From positions 1-7,456 of the forward strand of contig JAKARU010000040.1 in assembly GCA_021819225.1 (NCBI GenBank): DNA of 7,456 nt. The letters are read 5' to 3'. This document shows positions 1 to 5,626 of this stretch, piece after piece. This DNA comes from Thermoplasmata archaeon. Lineage in GTDB: Archaea; Thermoplasmatota; Thermoplasmata; Thermoplasmatales; Thermoplasmataceae. A model generated the notes under the pieces. It was not told the DNA's origin. It did no database searches and was given only the letters and a program-made list of their open reading frames with translations. Position numbers and translations under genes: made by a program. Every line of letters starts with the position of its first letter. Positions within the stretch are counted from its first letter, which is position 1.

Positions 1-875
1 CGATCTTGATCGCAAAATTCAATTCTGACATTCAGATCATCGGGATCGAGAACTCCAGGGGGCAGCTGTGCTCAGAAGAAGGTCTAAACATGACAGAGAT
101 CAATAAATTCATGAGTGCTCCAGAAGATTTCAGGAAGTCGGAGAGTATCAGAAAGCTTGATTTTGACGTTTATGTGGACATGAGGACTGCATCCAGAAAT
201 GGTGAAAGGGAAAGGGATGATTACATTGATCTCATGAAAAATGGAAAGCACATTGTAACTGCCAATAAATCGGGACTTGCTAACTTCTTCCCGGAAATAG
301 GAAGAGCATCAATGGAAAATCATAAAAAACTCTATTTCGAGGCAACAGTTGCAGGCGGGCTTCCAATATTTTCACTGCTGAGAAGTAGTTTTCCATCCTT
401 TACTGTAAACAGTTTCACCGGTGTCGTAAATCTAACATCGAACTTTGTGATGAAGAAGGTAAATGGAGGGATGAGCCTGGAAGAGGCAAAGAGGAAGGCC
501 AACGAAGAGGGTGTTGCAGAAACGGATATGACAGATGATCTGGACGGAACAGATTCCGCAAGAAAAGCGGTCATTCTTGCAAATTCGCTGTTCAATAAGC
601 CCCTGAGACTGAAAGAATTGAGTTACTCTGGAATAAATCCTGATAATATTAAAATGAATGAAATGCTCCTCGCGAAGCTTTCCATGGATGGAGAATTCAC
701 TGTAGAGTCCAGGGTATTCAAACTTGAGAATGAGGACCCATTCCTCAGGCTGGCCCCAATGGGAATGGCATGTACCATAGGGTTTGCTGAGAGGAATCCG
801 GTTTATATCTCAGAAGACATGGACGGGCCTCTTGAGACAGCAGGTGCTGTTTTCAGTGACATTCTTTCTGTATGA
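1..875 (+). CDS. hom: Homoserine dehydrogenase, 5'-truncated by window edge
   Basis: NAD(P)H-dependent reduction of aspartate semialdehyde to homoserine, in the cytoplasmic branch leading to threonine and methionine. The frame is open to the left edge, so the start and the N-terminal Rossmann GxGxxG motif (probably 20-35 residues) lie outside. A TTG at position 6 is in frame but falls inside the nucleotide-binding fold and is unlikely to be the start. Numbering from that TTG, the cofactor/substrate segment TANKSG carries the conserved Lys88. FEATVAGGLP (111-120) is the substrate-loop signature. AETDMTDDLDGTDSARK (171-187) places Glu172, Asp178, Asp183 and Lys187 with the same spacing as yeast Glu208, Asp214, Asp219 and Lys223. 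The protein ends just after the closing family motif (ETAGAVFSDIL), so it has no C-terminal ACT domain and is probably not feedback-regulated through one. It is followed by a 68-base gap with a new promoter, so it is not obviously co-transcribed with the next gene. Confidence 0.93.
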   Translation, partial: ILIAKFNSDIQIIGIENSRGQLCSEEGLNMTEINKFMSAPEDFRKSESIRKLDFDVYVDMRTASRNGERERDDYIDLMKNGKHIVTANKSGLANFFPEIGRASMENHKKLYFEATVAGGLPIFSLLRSSFPSFTVNSFTGVVNLTSNFVMKKVNGGMSLEEAKRKANEEGVAETDMTDDLDGTDSARKAVILANSLFNKPLRLKELSYSGINPDNIKMNEMLLAKLSMDGEFTVESRVFKLENEDPFLRLAPMGMACTIGFAERNPVYISEDMDGPLETAGAVFSDILSV

Positions 876-909
876 ATACCCTATTCTACCTATTATAATC
901 ACAATCCTA

Positions 910-918
910 TTTAAATAT
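910..918 (+). promoter_or_regulatory. Archaeal TATA box for the 944-1831 gene
   Basis: TTTAAATAT is centred about 30 bases before the ATG at 944. Archaeal transcription usually starts about 25 bases after the TATA centre, so the transcript would begin at or within a few bases of the start codon (leaderless). There is no Shine-Dalgarno sequence before this ATG, which agrees with that reading. Another AT-rich word at 891-899 is less well placed. Confidence 0.6.
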
Positions 919-943
919 CCATTTACAATCACTGTCTGACAGA

Positions 944-1831
944 ATGGCAGACTGGAACCTTTTTCCTGATAAATACAGGATTTTCAATGGAAAACATGAA
1001 ATAATTCTTGAATGCAATGATAACTCTCCCATTGAAAACTATTCAAGGGCACACAGTATAAAAATTCCATTCATAGCTCTTAATGACGAAAGAAGGATGA
1101 TATTCCTGTATCTCCTGAATGAAGAAAATCAAAACAGGGATCAGGCAATTTTCAACCAGAAATATGGTGGAAGAAAAATAGGTAACTGTTATACGTTTTT
1201 TGCTTCCAGTGATTTACAGGGAAGCACAGGGAAAATAGGAGAGATTTTAGAGATTCCATCCATCATGGCTGGAATAAATTACGTAATGGGCGGCAGGCAC
1301 TATATGTCATTTACATTTTCTGAACGTTTCATGCAGGATATAAACAATTTCATATCAGGTTTACTTGATGATGAAAAATTTAGAGTATGGAAACTGAAAG
1401 AGATCAGTTTCATGGAGTATATCACATCCTTGGAGAATATGGAAATTGACAGGGTAGAATTTTCCCTTGATAATTATGATCTAAATATTGGGGAGGAGTA
1501 TCTGGCAATCCTTAAATTCCCGTCTCTTGGAAGAGTCCCTTTTTTCATGGTATATCATGAAGACAGTACAGTTCCACCGGATGCTGAGAAAATAGATGAT
1601 AATTCCTATGAGGTTGAGATAAGCGATGAACTGGTTATGCAATTCAACAGCAAGAAAGGAGCCATTCTCCCACTCATTTATTTTGGGATAGAAAAGAAGG
1701 ACAGGGTTTTGAAATTTACATTCCTTATTCACAGGGTATATCAATCATATTTGCTGAAAATCATCGGTAATATTCCTGTAAATTTCAAAAATGTAAAAAT
1801 TTACGAATTGAATATATTCCCGCTTGGCTAG
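944..1831 (+). CDS. Hypothetical soluble protein, 295 residues
   Basis: I do not recognise this protein. It is 295 residues long with no signal peptide, no convincing membrane helix, no nucleotide-binding loop and no metal-binding cysteine cluster (only Cys24 and Cys82). It reads as a mixed alpha/beta protein. Residues 10-60 are strand-rich. Residues 75-125 are glycine-rich (YGGRKIGN, MAGINYVMGGRHY). Residues 126-165 are helical and charged, and 167-295 are strand-rich with several aromatic residues (VPFFMVYHEDS, ILPLIYFGIEKK, VKIYELNIFPLG). The layout suggests two similar-sized domains. The start is supported by the TATA box about 30 bases upstream and by the lack of an upstream in-frame alternative before that box. 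It is monocistronic and converges on the ubiA-family gene with only four bases between stop codons. It is probably a lineage-specific archaeal protein; no function is assigned. Confidence 0.8.
   Translation: MADWNLFPDKYRIFNGKHEIILECNDNSPIENYSRAHSIKIPFIALNDERRMIFLYLLNEENQNRDQAIFNQKYGGRKIGNCYTFFASSDLQGSTGKIGEILEIPSIMAGINYVMGGRHYMSFTFSERFMQDINNFISGLLDDEKFRVWKLKEISFMEYITSLENMEIDRVEFSLDNYDLNIGEEYLAILKFPSLGRVPFFMVYHEDSTVPPDAEKIDDNSYEVEISDELVMQFNSKKGAILPLIYFGIEKKDRVLKFTFLIHRVYQSYLLKIIGNIPVNFKNVKIYELNIFPLG
1787..1799 (-). terminator. Possible oligo-U terminator for the ubiD-ubiA unit
   Basis: On the minus strand, two runs of five T (complement of 1787-1791 and 1795-1799) lie 37-49 bases beyond the ubiA stop codon. 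Archaeal RNA polymerase terminates at U-rich stretches without needing a hairpin. The site lies inside the 3' end of the convergent gene, as expected when two genes are separated by only four bases. This is weak evidence by itself because the region is AT-rich. Confidence 0.3.
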
Positions 1832-1835
1832 ATTA

Positions 1836-2771
1836 TTATAAAGCAAAAGCTGGCAGGTACTGTGTCAGTATCAGGACAGTGAGGAATGATATGCCTATGA
1901 ATGAATTGGAGTTAAGGAATGAAACCCTTACTGTAGAAGTATCATCCGGATCAAGTATGTAATGCTGATATATTATGAGGAAATAAATCAGAACGAGTTC
2001 TGCAGCGTAGAAATAACTGTTTATGTAAAATATGAGCAGGGTGAAAAATAAGAGGGTAAAGGCATGAGTAATATCTGAAATAATCATCCCATTTCTTATC
2101 CCATAAGCAGTCATGACTGTCTTTAGATCATTCTGCCTGTCATATTCCACATCAGGTATTGTGTATACCATGTCAAAGCCTCCAATCCACGTAGCAGTTG
2201 TGATTACCAGGATATATATTTCAGGTGATGATGGAAAGTGAGGGATAACGGCAAGGTATCCTGCCATGACACCAACCCCTATGGTCAGTCCCATGAAGAA
2301 ATGCCTCCATCTTGTTATTCTCTTGAGCATGGGATCTATTATGAAAAGAGCAAGAACTACTGGAGAAAGAATGAAGACGAACGTGTTGAGCAGGAACGTA
2401 CAGAGCTCAAATAGGGCTGCCACAATAACAGTGAATGTAATGGCGCTTGAAGTTGACAGGGACCCATTAACCAGTCCCCATTGCCTCTTTCTCGGGTTGA
2501 TCACATCATACTTCTTCCCAAGCAGCCTGTTGATCGACATTCCTGTTGCTCTTGCAAGTGTACCTGCCAGTATTACAAGAATGATGATCCTGGTTCCCGG
2601 ATATTTTCCTGCAGCAATAAAGCTACCTGCCACTATGAAAGGTATATCAAAAACTGTATGTTCCAGTTTTATGTAATCGATGAAACCTTTTAATTTTGAT
2701 TCTTGAACTTCGTTCTCAGTTGATCTACTCTTTCCTGAATATCCTGTTTCATTGAAAGTGTTTCCGGCCAT
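1836..2771 (-). CDS. ubiA: UbiA-family prenyltransferase (menaquinone-type, MqnP-like)
   Basis: Polytopic membrane enzyme that attaches a polyprenyl chain to an aromatic acceptor, most likely a naphthoate-type quinone precursor given the ubiD neighbour and the oxidase nearby. It has 311 residues and about eight to nine hydrophobic segments from residue 38 onward. The second Asp-rich motif is intact (GGFDMVYTIPDVEYDRQND, 197-215: Asp200, Tyr203, Asp207, Asp211). The LKRITRWRHFFMG segment (149-161) also matches this family. The first motif reads NRLLGKKYD (81-89), so Asn81 and Asp89 are present but the central Asp of NxxxDxxxD is Gly85. The ATG at 2771 overlaps ubiD by 82 bases and gives a hydrophilic extension of about 25 residues before the family-like start KLKGFIDYIKLEH. 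No ATG, GTG or TTG lies between Met1 and Val47. GGAGGG at 2784-2789, with a 12-base spacer, could serve this ATG. It could act on another aromatic acceptor, since UbiA enzymes are diverse. Confidence 0.88.
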   Translation of the reverse strand: MAGNTFNETGYSGKSRSTENEVQESKLKGFIDYIKLEHTVFDIPFIVAGSFIAAGKYPGTRIIILVILAGTLARATGMSINRLLGKKYDVINPRKRQWGLVNGSLSTSSAITFTVIVAALFELCTFLLNTFVFILSPVVLALFIIDPMLKRITRWRHFFMGLTIGVGVMAGYLAVIPHFPSSPEIYILVITTATWIGGFDMVYTIPDVEYDRQNDLKTVMTAYGIRNGMIISDITHAFTLLFFTLLIFYINSYFYAAELVLIYFLIIYQHYILDPDDTSTVRVSFLNSNSFIGISFLTVLILTQYLPAFAL

Positions 2772-4135
2772 GGCCTGTTAAATCCCTCCGATTTCCATTT
2801 CCTGGTTGCATCTATACCCATCTTTGATCCATAGTTCAGAAGCGATGAGGCATGATCAAGCGTATCTGTATGTGTTCCGGGGATAATAATGACATCCCTT
2901 GCAGGGTCAATCCTGGTGCTCATGGCCCATATGACCTGTTTTCTGTCATGTACGTTTATATCGTCATCAACAACAACCACTATCTTGGAAAACATCAGCT
3001 GACCGGTACCCCACACAGCAAACATAACCTTCTTTGCATGACCGGGGAATCTCTTCTTTATGGAAACAACTATCATGTCATGAAACACTGCTTCCTCCAT
3101 CGTATTCATATCAACAATTTCCGGTATCTGCAACTTTACAAGAGGAAGAAACAGTCTTTCTATGGATTTTCCCATTATCACATCCTCATGCCACAGCTTG
3201 CCCACAATGGTTGTTGGATAGACAGGATTCTTTTTCTCCACTATCTTCTTCACGTGAAATACAGGGAACACTTCCTGCAGTGAATAATATCCAGTATGAT
3301 CTCCAAAGGGACCTTCTATCCTCGATTCGGAAGTATCAATATAGCCTTCCAGTACAATTTCTGAATTCATCGGATAATAAAGATCAACACTCTGCCCTTT
3401 TACAAGGTTTGCCCTGTCCTTGCTGATCAGTCCCCAGAATGAGAATTCATCAAGTGGATCTGGAAGGGGAGCAACTGCCGAGAATATTGTTAGTGGGTCT
3501 GTTCCCAGAGTAACAGACACATCCATGATCTTTCCTTTCTCCTTATATTCATCAAAATGCTTTGCCCCATCCTTATGGATCTGCCAGTGCATTCCCATGG
3601 TTTCCGAGTCATATTTCTGCATCCTGTACATGCCTGCATTTTTCCTGCCTGTTTCAGGATCACTCGTAATGACCACAGGTAGTGTAATGAATGGTCCTGC
3701 ATCATCCGGCCATGTTGTACATATGGGATACCTGTCCAGGTCAACGGAATTGATAACACTATGGGAAGATGGCAATTTGTCGTGCAATTTTGGCCTCAAT
3801 CCTCCAAGTTCCTTCAGCATTTCCATGCCCCTGCCAATCAGTGACTCACTCTCTTTCGGCGGCCTGATGAGGTTTCTCAGGGCATTTCCAACATTCTCCG
3901 GTGTGTCTCCAAGAATGGAATTCATCTTCTCCTGTGTTGAAAAAATATTACCAACAACCGGGATATCGTAGCCTTTTACCTTTTCAAAGAGAATAGTTCT
4001 TCCCTTTCCTGCCCTCTCTTCCTCACTCAGAATCCAGGTAAGTTCCAGTTCAGTGCTTACCTCATCTTCCATCTGGATGAAATCATTTTTTTTCCTTCGA
4101 TCGGAAATGAAATCATTAAGGTCATCATAAGTCAT
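2690..4135 (-). CDS. ubiD: UbiD-family prenylated-FMN-dependent decarboxylase
   Basis: Removes a ring carboxylate from an aromatic, usually prenylated, acid using prenylated FMN and a divalent metal. Beside a UbiA-type enzyme, the likely job is the decarboxylation step of quinone synthesis (MqnL-like in a futalosine-type menaquinone pathway). The 481-residue length is normal for the family. By alignment spacing with fungal Fdc1, residues Asn166, His187 and Glu230 correspond to the metal/cofactor-phosphate ligands (NAGMYR, QIHKDG, DPLDEFSFWG). Arg171, Glu274 and Asp279 (in EGPFGDHTGYY) correspond to the catalytic Arg-Glu-Glu/Asp triad, so the active site looks complete. The cofactor needs a UbiX-type flavin prenyltransferase, which is not in this window. 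The start at 4135 follows an AT-rich leader with a TATA box at 4182-4189. Its 3' end overlaps the ubiA-family gene, so the two are almost certainly co-transcribed and perhaps translationally coupled. Confidence 0.95.
   Translation of the reverse strand: MTYDDLNDFISDRRKKNDFIQMEDEVSTELELTWILSEEERAGKGRTILFEKVKGYDIPVVGNIFSTQEKMNSILGDTPENVGNALRNLIRPPKESESLIGRGMEMLKELGGLRPKLHDKLPSSHSVINSVDLDRYPICTTWPDDAGPFITLPVVITSDPETGRKNAGMYRMQKYDSETMGMHWQIHKDGAKHFDEYKEKGKIMDVSVTLGTDPLTIFSAVAPLPDPLDEFSFWGLISKDRANLVKGQSVDLYYPMNSEIVLEGYIDTSESRIEGPFGDHTGYYSLQEVFPVFHVKKIVEKKNPVYPTTIVGKLWHEDVIMGKSIERLFLPLVKLQIPEIVDMNTMEEAVFHDMIVVSIKKRFPGHAKKVMFAVWGTGQLMFSKIVVVVDDDINVHDRKQVIWAMSTRIDPARDVIIIPGTHTDTLDHASSLLNYGSKMGIDATRKWKSEGFNRPWPETLSMKQDIQERVDQLRTKFKNQN
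2784..2789 (-). promoter_or_regulatory. Possible ribosome binding site of the ubiA-family gene
   Basis: Read on the minus strand, GGAGGG lies 12 bases before the ATG at 2771, inside the ubiD coding sequence. The spacing is longer than ideal. It matters because it is the only support for a start that creates an 82-base overlap. The same bases also encode a Glu-Gly pair in a UbiD segment that looks conserved (SEGFNRPWP), so the match may be coincidental. Confidence 0.35.
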
Positions 4136-4181
4136 GCACTCATATTCTTATTTTTAATTTATTGTTTTCTTAAATTTTTTC

Positions 4182-4189
4182 TTATATAA
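4182..4189 (-). promoter_or_regulatory. TATA box of the ubiD-ubiA operon
   Basis: TTATATAA (self-complementary) is centred about 50 bases before the ubiD ATG, predicting a leader of roughly 20-25 bases. A weaker AT-rich alternative, TTTAAG near 4168-4174, would give a shorter leader. No clear Shine-Dalgarno sequence precedes the ATG. Two TACACA-like 10-bp units (4188-4207) abut and slightly overlap the upstream side of this box, where a bound regulator could interfere with or assist TBP/TFB. Confidence 0.55.
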
Positions 4190-4207
4190 CACAATTTTAC
4201 ACAGTTT
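4188..4207. promoter_or_regulatory. Candidate operator: two 10-bp TACACA-like repeats at the ubiD promoter
   Basis: The plus strand reads AACACAATTT followed directly by TACACAGTTT, two direct units one helical turn apart. The same unit, in the same orientation and with the same 10-bp step, recurs in the regulator/oxidase intergenic region at 4841-4880. Tandem half-sites at one-turn spacing are typical for ribbon-helix-helix dimers that bind side by side. The repeats touch the ubiD TATA box and end exactly before the regulator's stop codon (4208-4210). Function is inferred. Confidence 0.45.
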
Positions 4208-4777
4208 TTATCTGACCTGTTCGGCGACAACCTTCACAAAACCTTCAGATAGCTCCTTACTGACCGATCTGAAATTGAATGCCATGAGGAATCCATCAAT
4301 GCCCGCACCAGTGCATTTGGAGGCTTCAAGGCTGTAACCGGCCCCCGAAAGTGTTACTGTCACTGAATCACCGTTGAATTCTATATCAAGCATGCTTGCT
4401 GGAATTACATCCCTGTACTCCTTCAGCATCTTGCCAAGGTCATCCAGGTTTTCTGCATACTTCTTCAGGATGTCACCTGCAACCAAACCACGGTCGTACC
4501 ACTTCTTCAACGTGGAGTCCTCAGAAAATGACATGGCGTTCTTTATCATCCCATCAAGTAATATACTGGGTATTGGAACAGAATCTGTCTCCTTAAGAAA
4601 TCCAAGGAGATAGCCTGCCTTTTCAAGGTCATCAAGGCGAAGACCCATCTTACTCATCTTCATGTAGAATGAAATGGCCTCTGCAACAGTAGAACTAACG
4701 GTTTTCCTGCTCTTTTCACACATATCGTTCAAATCCTTCACCAGTTCTGGTCTGAGGCTCACGTTTATTCTGGACAT
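4208..4777 (-). CDS. Ribbon-helix-helix (CopG/Arc-type) transcriptional regulator with unknown C-terminal domain
   Basis: Probable DNA-binding regulator, 189 residues. Residues 1-45 form a ribbon-helix-helix: a short strand RINVSL (3-8) for the DNA-contacting ribbon, helix A from PELVKDLNDMCEKS, a turn at RKTVS (24-28), and helix B STVAEAISFYMKM. Residues 46-189 are far longer than a simple CopG protein and do not match a domain I know. They comprise a helical part (about 49-122) and a C-terminal part with strands DIEFNGDSVTVTLSG (131-145), the segment YSLEASKCTGAGIDGF (148-163) and a final helix. This could be a ligand, redox or oligomerisation domain; it has only two cysteines, Cys20 and Cys155. 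The gene lies between quinone-synthesis genes and a divergent oxidase operon, and TACACA-like repeats flank it on both sides, so it is the best candidate to bind them. The start is supported by a TATA box about 31 bases upstream. No T-run terminator follows it, so some read-through into ubiD is possible. Confidence 0.85.
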   Translation of the reverse strand: MSRINVSLRPELVKDLNDMCEKSRKTVSSTVAEAISFYMKMSKMGLRLDDLEKAGYLLGFLKETDSVPIPSILLDGMIKNAMSFSEDSTLKKWYDRGLVAGDILKKYAENLDDLGKMLKEYRDVIPASMLDIEFNGDSVTVTLSGAGYSLEASKCTGAGIDGFLMAFNFRSVSKELSEGFVKVVAEQVR

Positions 4778-4803
4778 TCACACAGGTATGGTGAAACACA
4801 AAA

Positions 4804-4813
4804 TAAATATTTA
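4804..4813 (-). promoter_or_regulatory. TATA box of the RHH regulator gene
   Basis: TAAATATTTA (palindromic) is centred about 31 bases before the ATG at 4777. The predicted transcript starts within a few bases of the start codon, so it is leaderless or nearly so. An AACACA hexamer (4795-4800) lies between this box and the predicted transcription start. A second ACACA word (4780-4784) lies at the predicted start itself, positions where binding would block initiation and allow autorepression. Confidence 0.6.
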
Positions 4814-4840
4814 TGACATATTCATCCTTTCACTTCATTT

Positions 4841-4906
4841 CATACAAAATTACACAATTAAGCACAAATATACACATATTTGCGTCTTCGCAATAATTGT
4901 TGTGTA
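4841..4906. repeat. Tandem 10-bp TACACA-like repeats plus inverted copy, candidate operator
   Basis: Four consecutive 10-bp units on the plus strand, CATACAAAAT, TACACAATTA, AGCACAAATA and TACACATATT (4841-4880), share xxxACA at identical positions and an A/T-only tail. An inverted copy, TGTGTA, follows at 4901-4906, which keeps the 10-bp register (30 bases after the last direct unit). Between them is the small palindrome TGCG-TCTT-CGCA (4881-4892). The block lies between the regulator TATA box (4804-4813) and the oxidase-operon TATA box (4926-4933), so one array could serve both divergent promoters. The repeats are seen directly; binding by the RHH protein is inferred. Confidence 0.55.
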
Positions 4907-4925
4907 TTATTATCCATTAACATAG

Positions 4926-4933
4926 ATATATAA
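4926..4933 (+). promoter_or_regulatory. TATA box of the membrane protein-cydAB operon
   Basis: ATATATAA is centred about 19 bases before the ATG at 4949 but about 28 bases before the in-frame ATG at 4958. With normal archaeal spacing, transcription would start near 4954-4958, making the second ATG the leaderless start. A less TATA-like word (TATTATTA, 4905-4912) could instead give a short leader that includes 4949. Confidence 0.55.
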
Positions 4934-4948
4934 TCCTCTCATACCTGA

Positions 4949-5626
4949 ATGATAATCATGTTAAACGTATTATTTGGTACAACTTTGTTCGTATCGGTCG
5001 CCAGTTTCATACTGGCAGTCTTCATGACAAGGAATTACACAACTTCCCATGGGAAAAGCCAGTTTTTCTGGTCTCTCGGATTATGGTTGTTCTTCATTGA
5101 TGCCCTCCTCGAGATATTTTTTGCCATTGGAGCTGCCGATCAGTTACTCTTTGATCTCTACCTGTTCACTGTGGCTGTTCTTGTTCAGTCACTGTCCATG
5201 GGTTCCATTCTGTTGCTAAAAAAACCCATTTATAACAGGGTCTACTCAATTTTCTCTGTTATAGCCGATATTCTTCTTGCTGTTACTCTGGCGCTAATTC
5301 CCACTGGAAACATTCTCATAAGTGGTGTAGTAGCAGGTGCACTTCCCATAGCTGTAATAATAACGTCTTCAATAATCTCGTTCCCTGCAGCAGTAATACT
5401 CATTATAACCGCTCTTATATCGTTCAGAAAAACCTCAAATAAAAAGATGATCAGCATAATTATAGGTACACTAATTGTAAGTGTGGCAGGTTCACTTTAT
5501 ATAGTATCATTCCCTGAAACACTTTATTATGCTGAGCTTCTAGGGATCATTTTCCTGTGGGCCGGCTTCTTCAATTTCAATTCAATAATAAGAAGAAAGG
5601 AGGTTAAAAATTATGCTGTCAGCTAA
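4949..5626 (+). CDS. Seven-helix membrane protein, first gene of the cytochrome bd operon
   Basis: Integral membrane protein of unknown function, 225 residues from ATG 4949 or 222 from ATG 4958. The second start fits the TATA spacing better. Hydrophobic segments at about residues 6-26, 37-61, 66-90, 101-123, 130-159, 166-188 and 192-211 suggest seven transmembrane helices; loops are short and the ends basic (SFRKTSNKK, IIRRKEVKN). Acidic residues occur in or near helices (Asp51, Glu55 in FFIDALLEIFF). There is no conserved His/Met pattern of the kind needed to bind heme. It has no catalytic or kinase domain, although the general layout resembles free-standing sensor-type 7TM regions, a weak similarity. 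Its stop overlaps cydA by 14 bases and its 3' end carries cydA's strong ribosome binding site, so expression is coupled. Reasonable guesses are an accessory subunit, an assembly factor or a quinone-related membrane protein. Confidence 0.8.
   Translation: MIIMLNVLFGTTLFVSVASFILAVFMTRNYTTSHGKSQFFWSLGLWLFFIDALLEIFFAIGAADQLLFDLYLFTVAVLVQSLSMGSILLLKKPIYNRVYSIFSVIADILLAVTLALIPTGNILISGVVAGALPIAVIITSSIISFPAAVILIITALISFRKTSNKKMISIIIGTLIVSVAGSLYIVSFPETLYYAELLGIIFLWAGFFNFNSIIRRKEVKNYAVS
5597..5604 (+). promoter_or_regulatory. Strong Shine-Dalgarno site for cydA
   Basis: AAGGAGGT lies 8 bases before the cydA ATG at 5613, inside the end of the upstream gene. It is a near-perfect complement to the 3' end of archaeal 16S rRNA. 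It fixes the cydA start even though that start overlaps the previous gene by 14 bases. It contrasts with the first genes of transcripts here, which have no such site. Confidence 0.85.

Noticed and set aside
2266..2676. Plus-strand open frame opposite the ubiA-family gene
   Set aside because: It is complementary to membrane-helix codons and the conserved UbiA motifs, with no initiation signals.
2852..3426. Two overlapping plus-strand open frames opposite the 3' half of ubiD
   Set aside because: His/Tyr/Ser-rich translations without pattern, both antisense to conserved UbiD sequence.
3420..3971. Long plus-strand open frame antisense to ubiD
   Set aside because: It lies wholly opposite a well-conserved enzyme with an intact active site, has no promoter or ribosome binding site, and its translation lacks any domain-like pattern.
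4841..4880. Possible short CRISPR-like or satellite array
   Set aside because: Units are only 10 bp, degenerate, contiguous and without spacers; the promoter position fits operator half-sites instead.
4881..4892. TGCG-TCTT-CGCA as a transcription terminator
   Set aside because: The stem is only four base pairs, no T-run follows on either strand, and no gene ends nearby.
4674..4925. Plus-strand open frame running from the regulator gene through the intergenic region
   Set aside because: Its second half covers the two TATA boxes and the repeat array, and the first half is antisense to the RHH domain; regulatory DNA is the better explanation.
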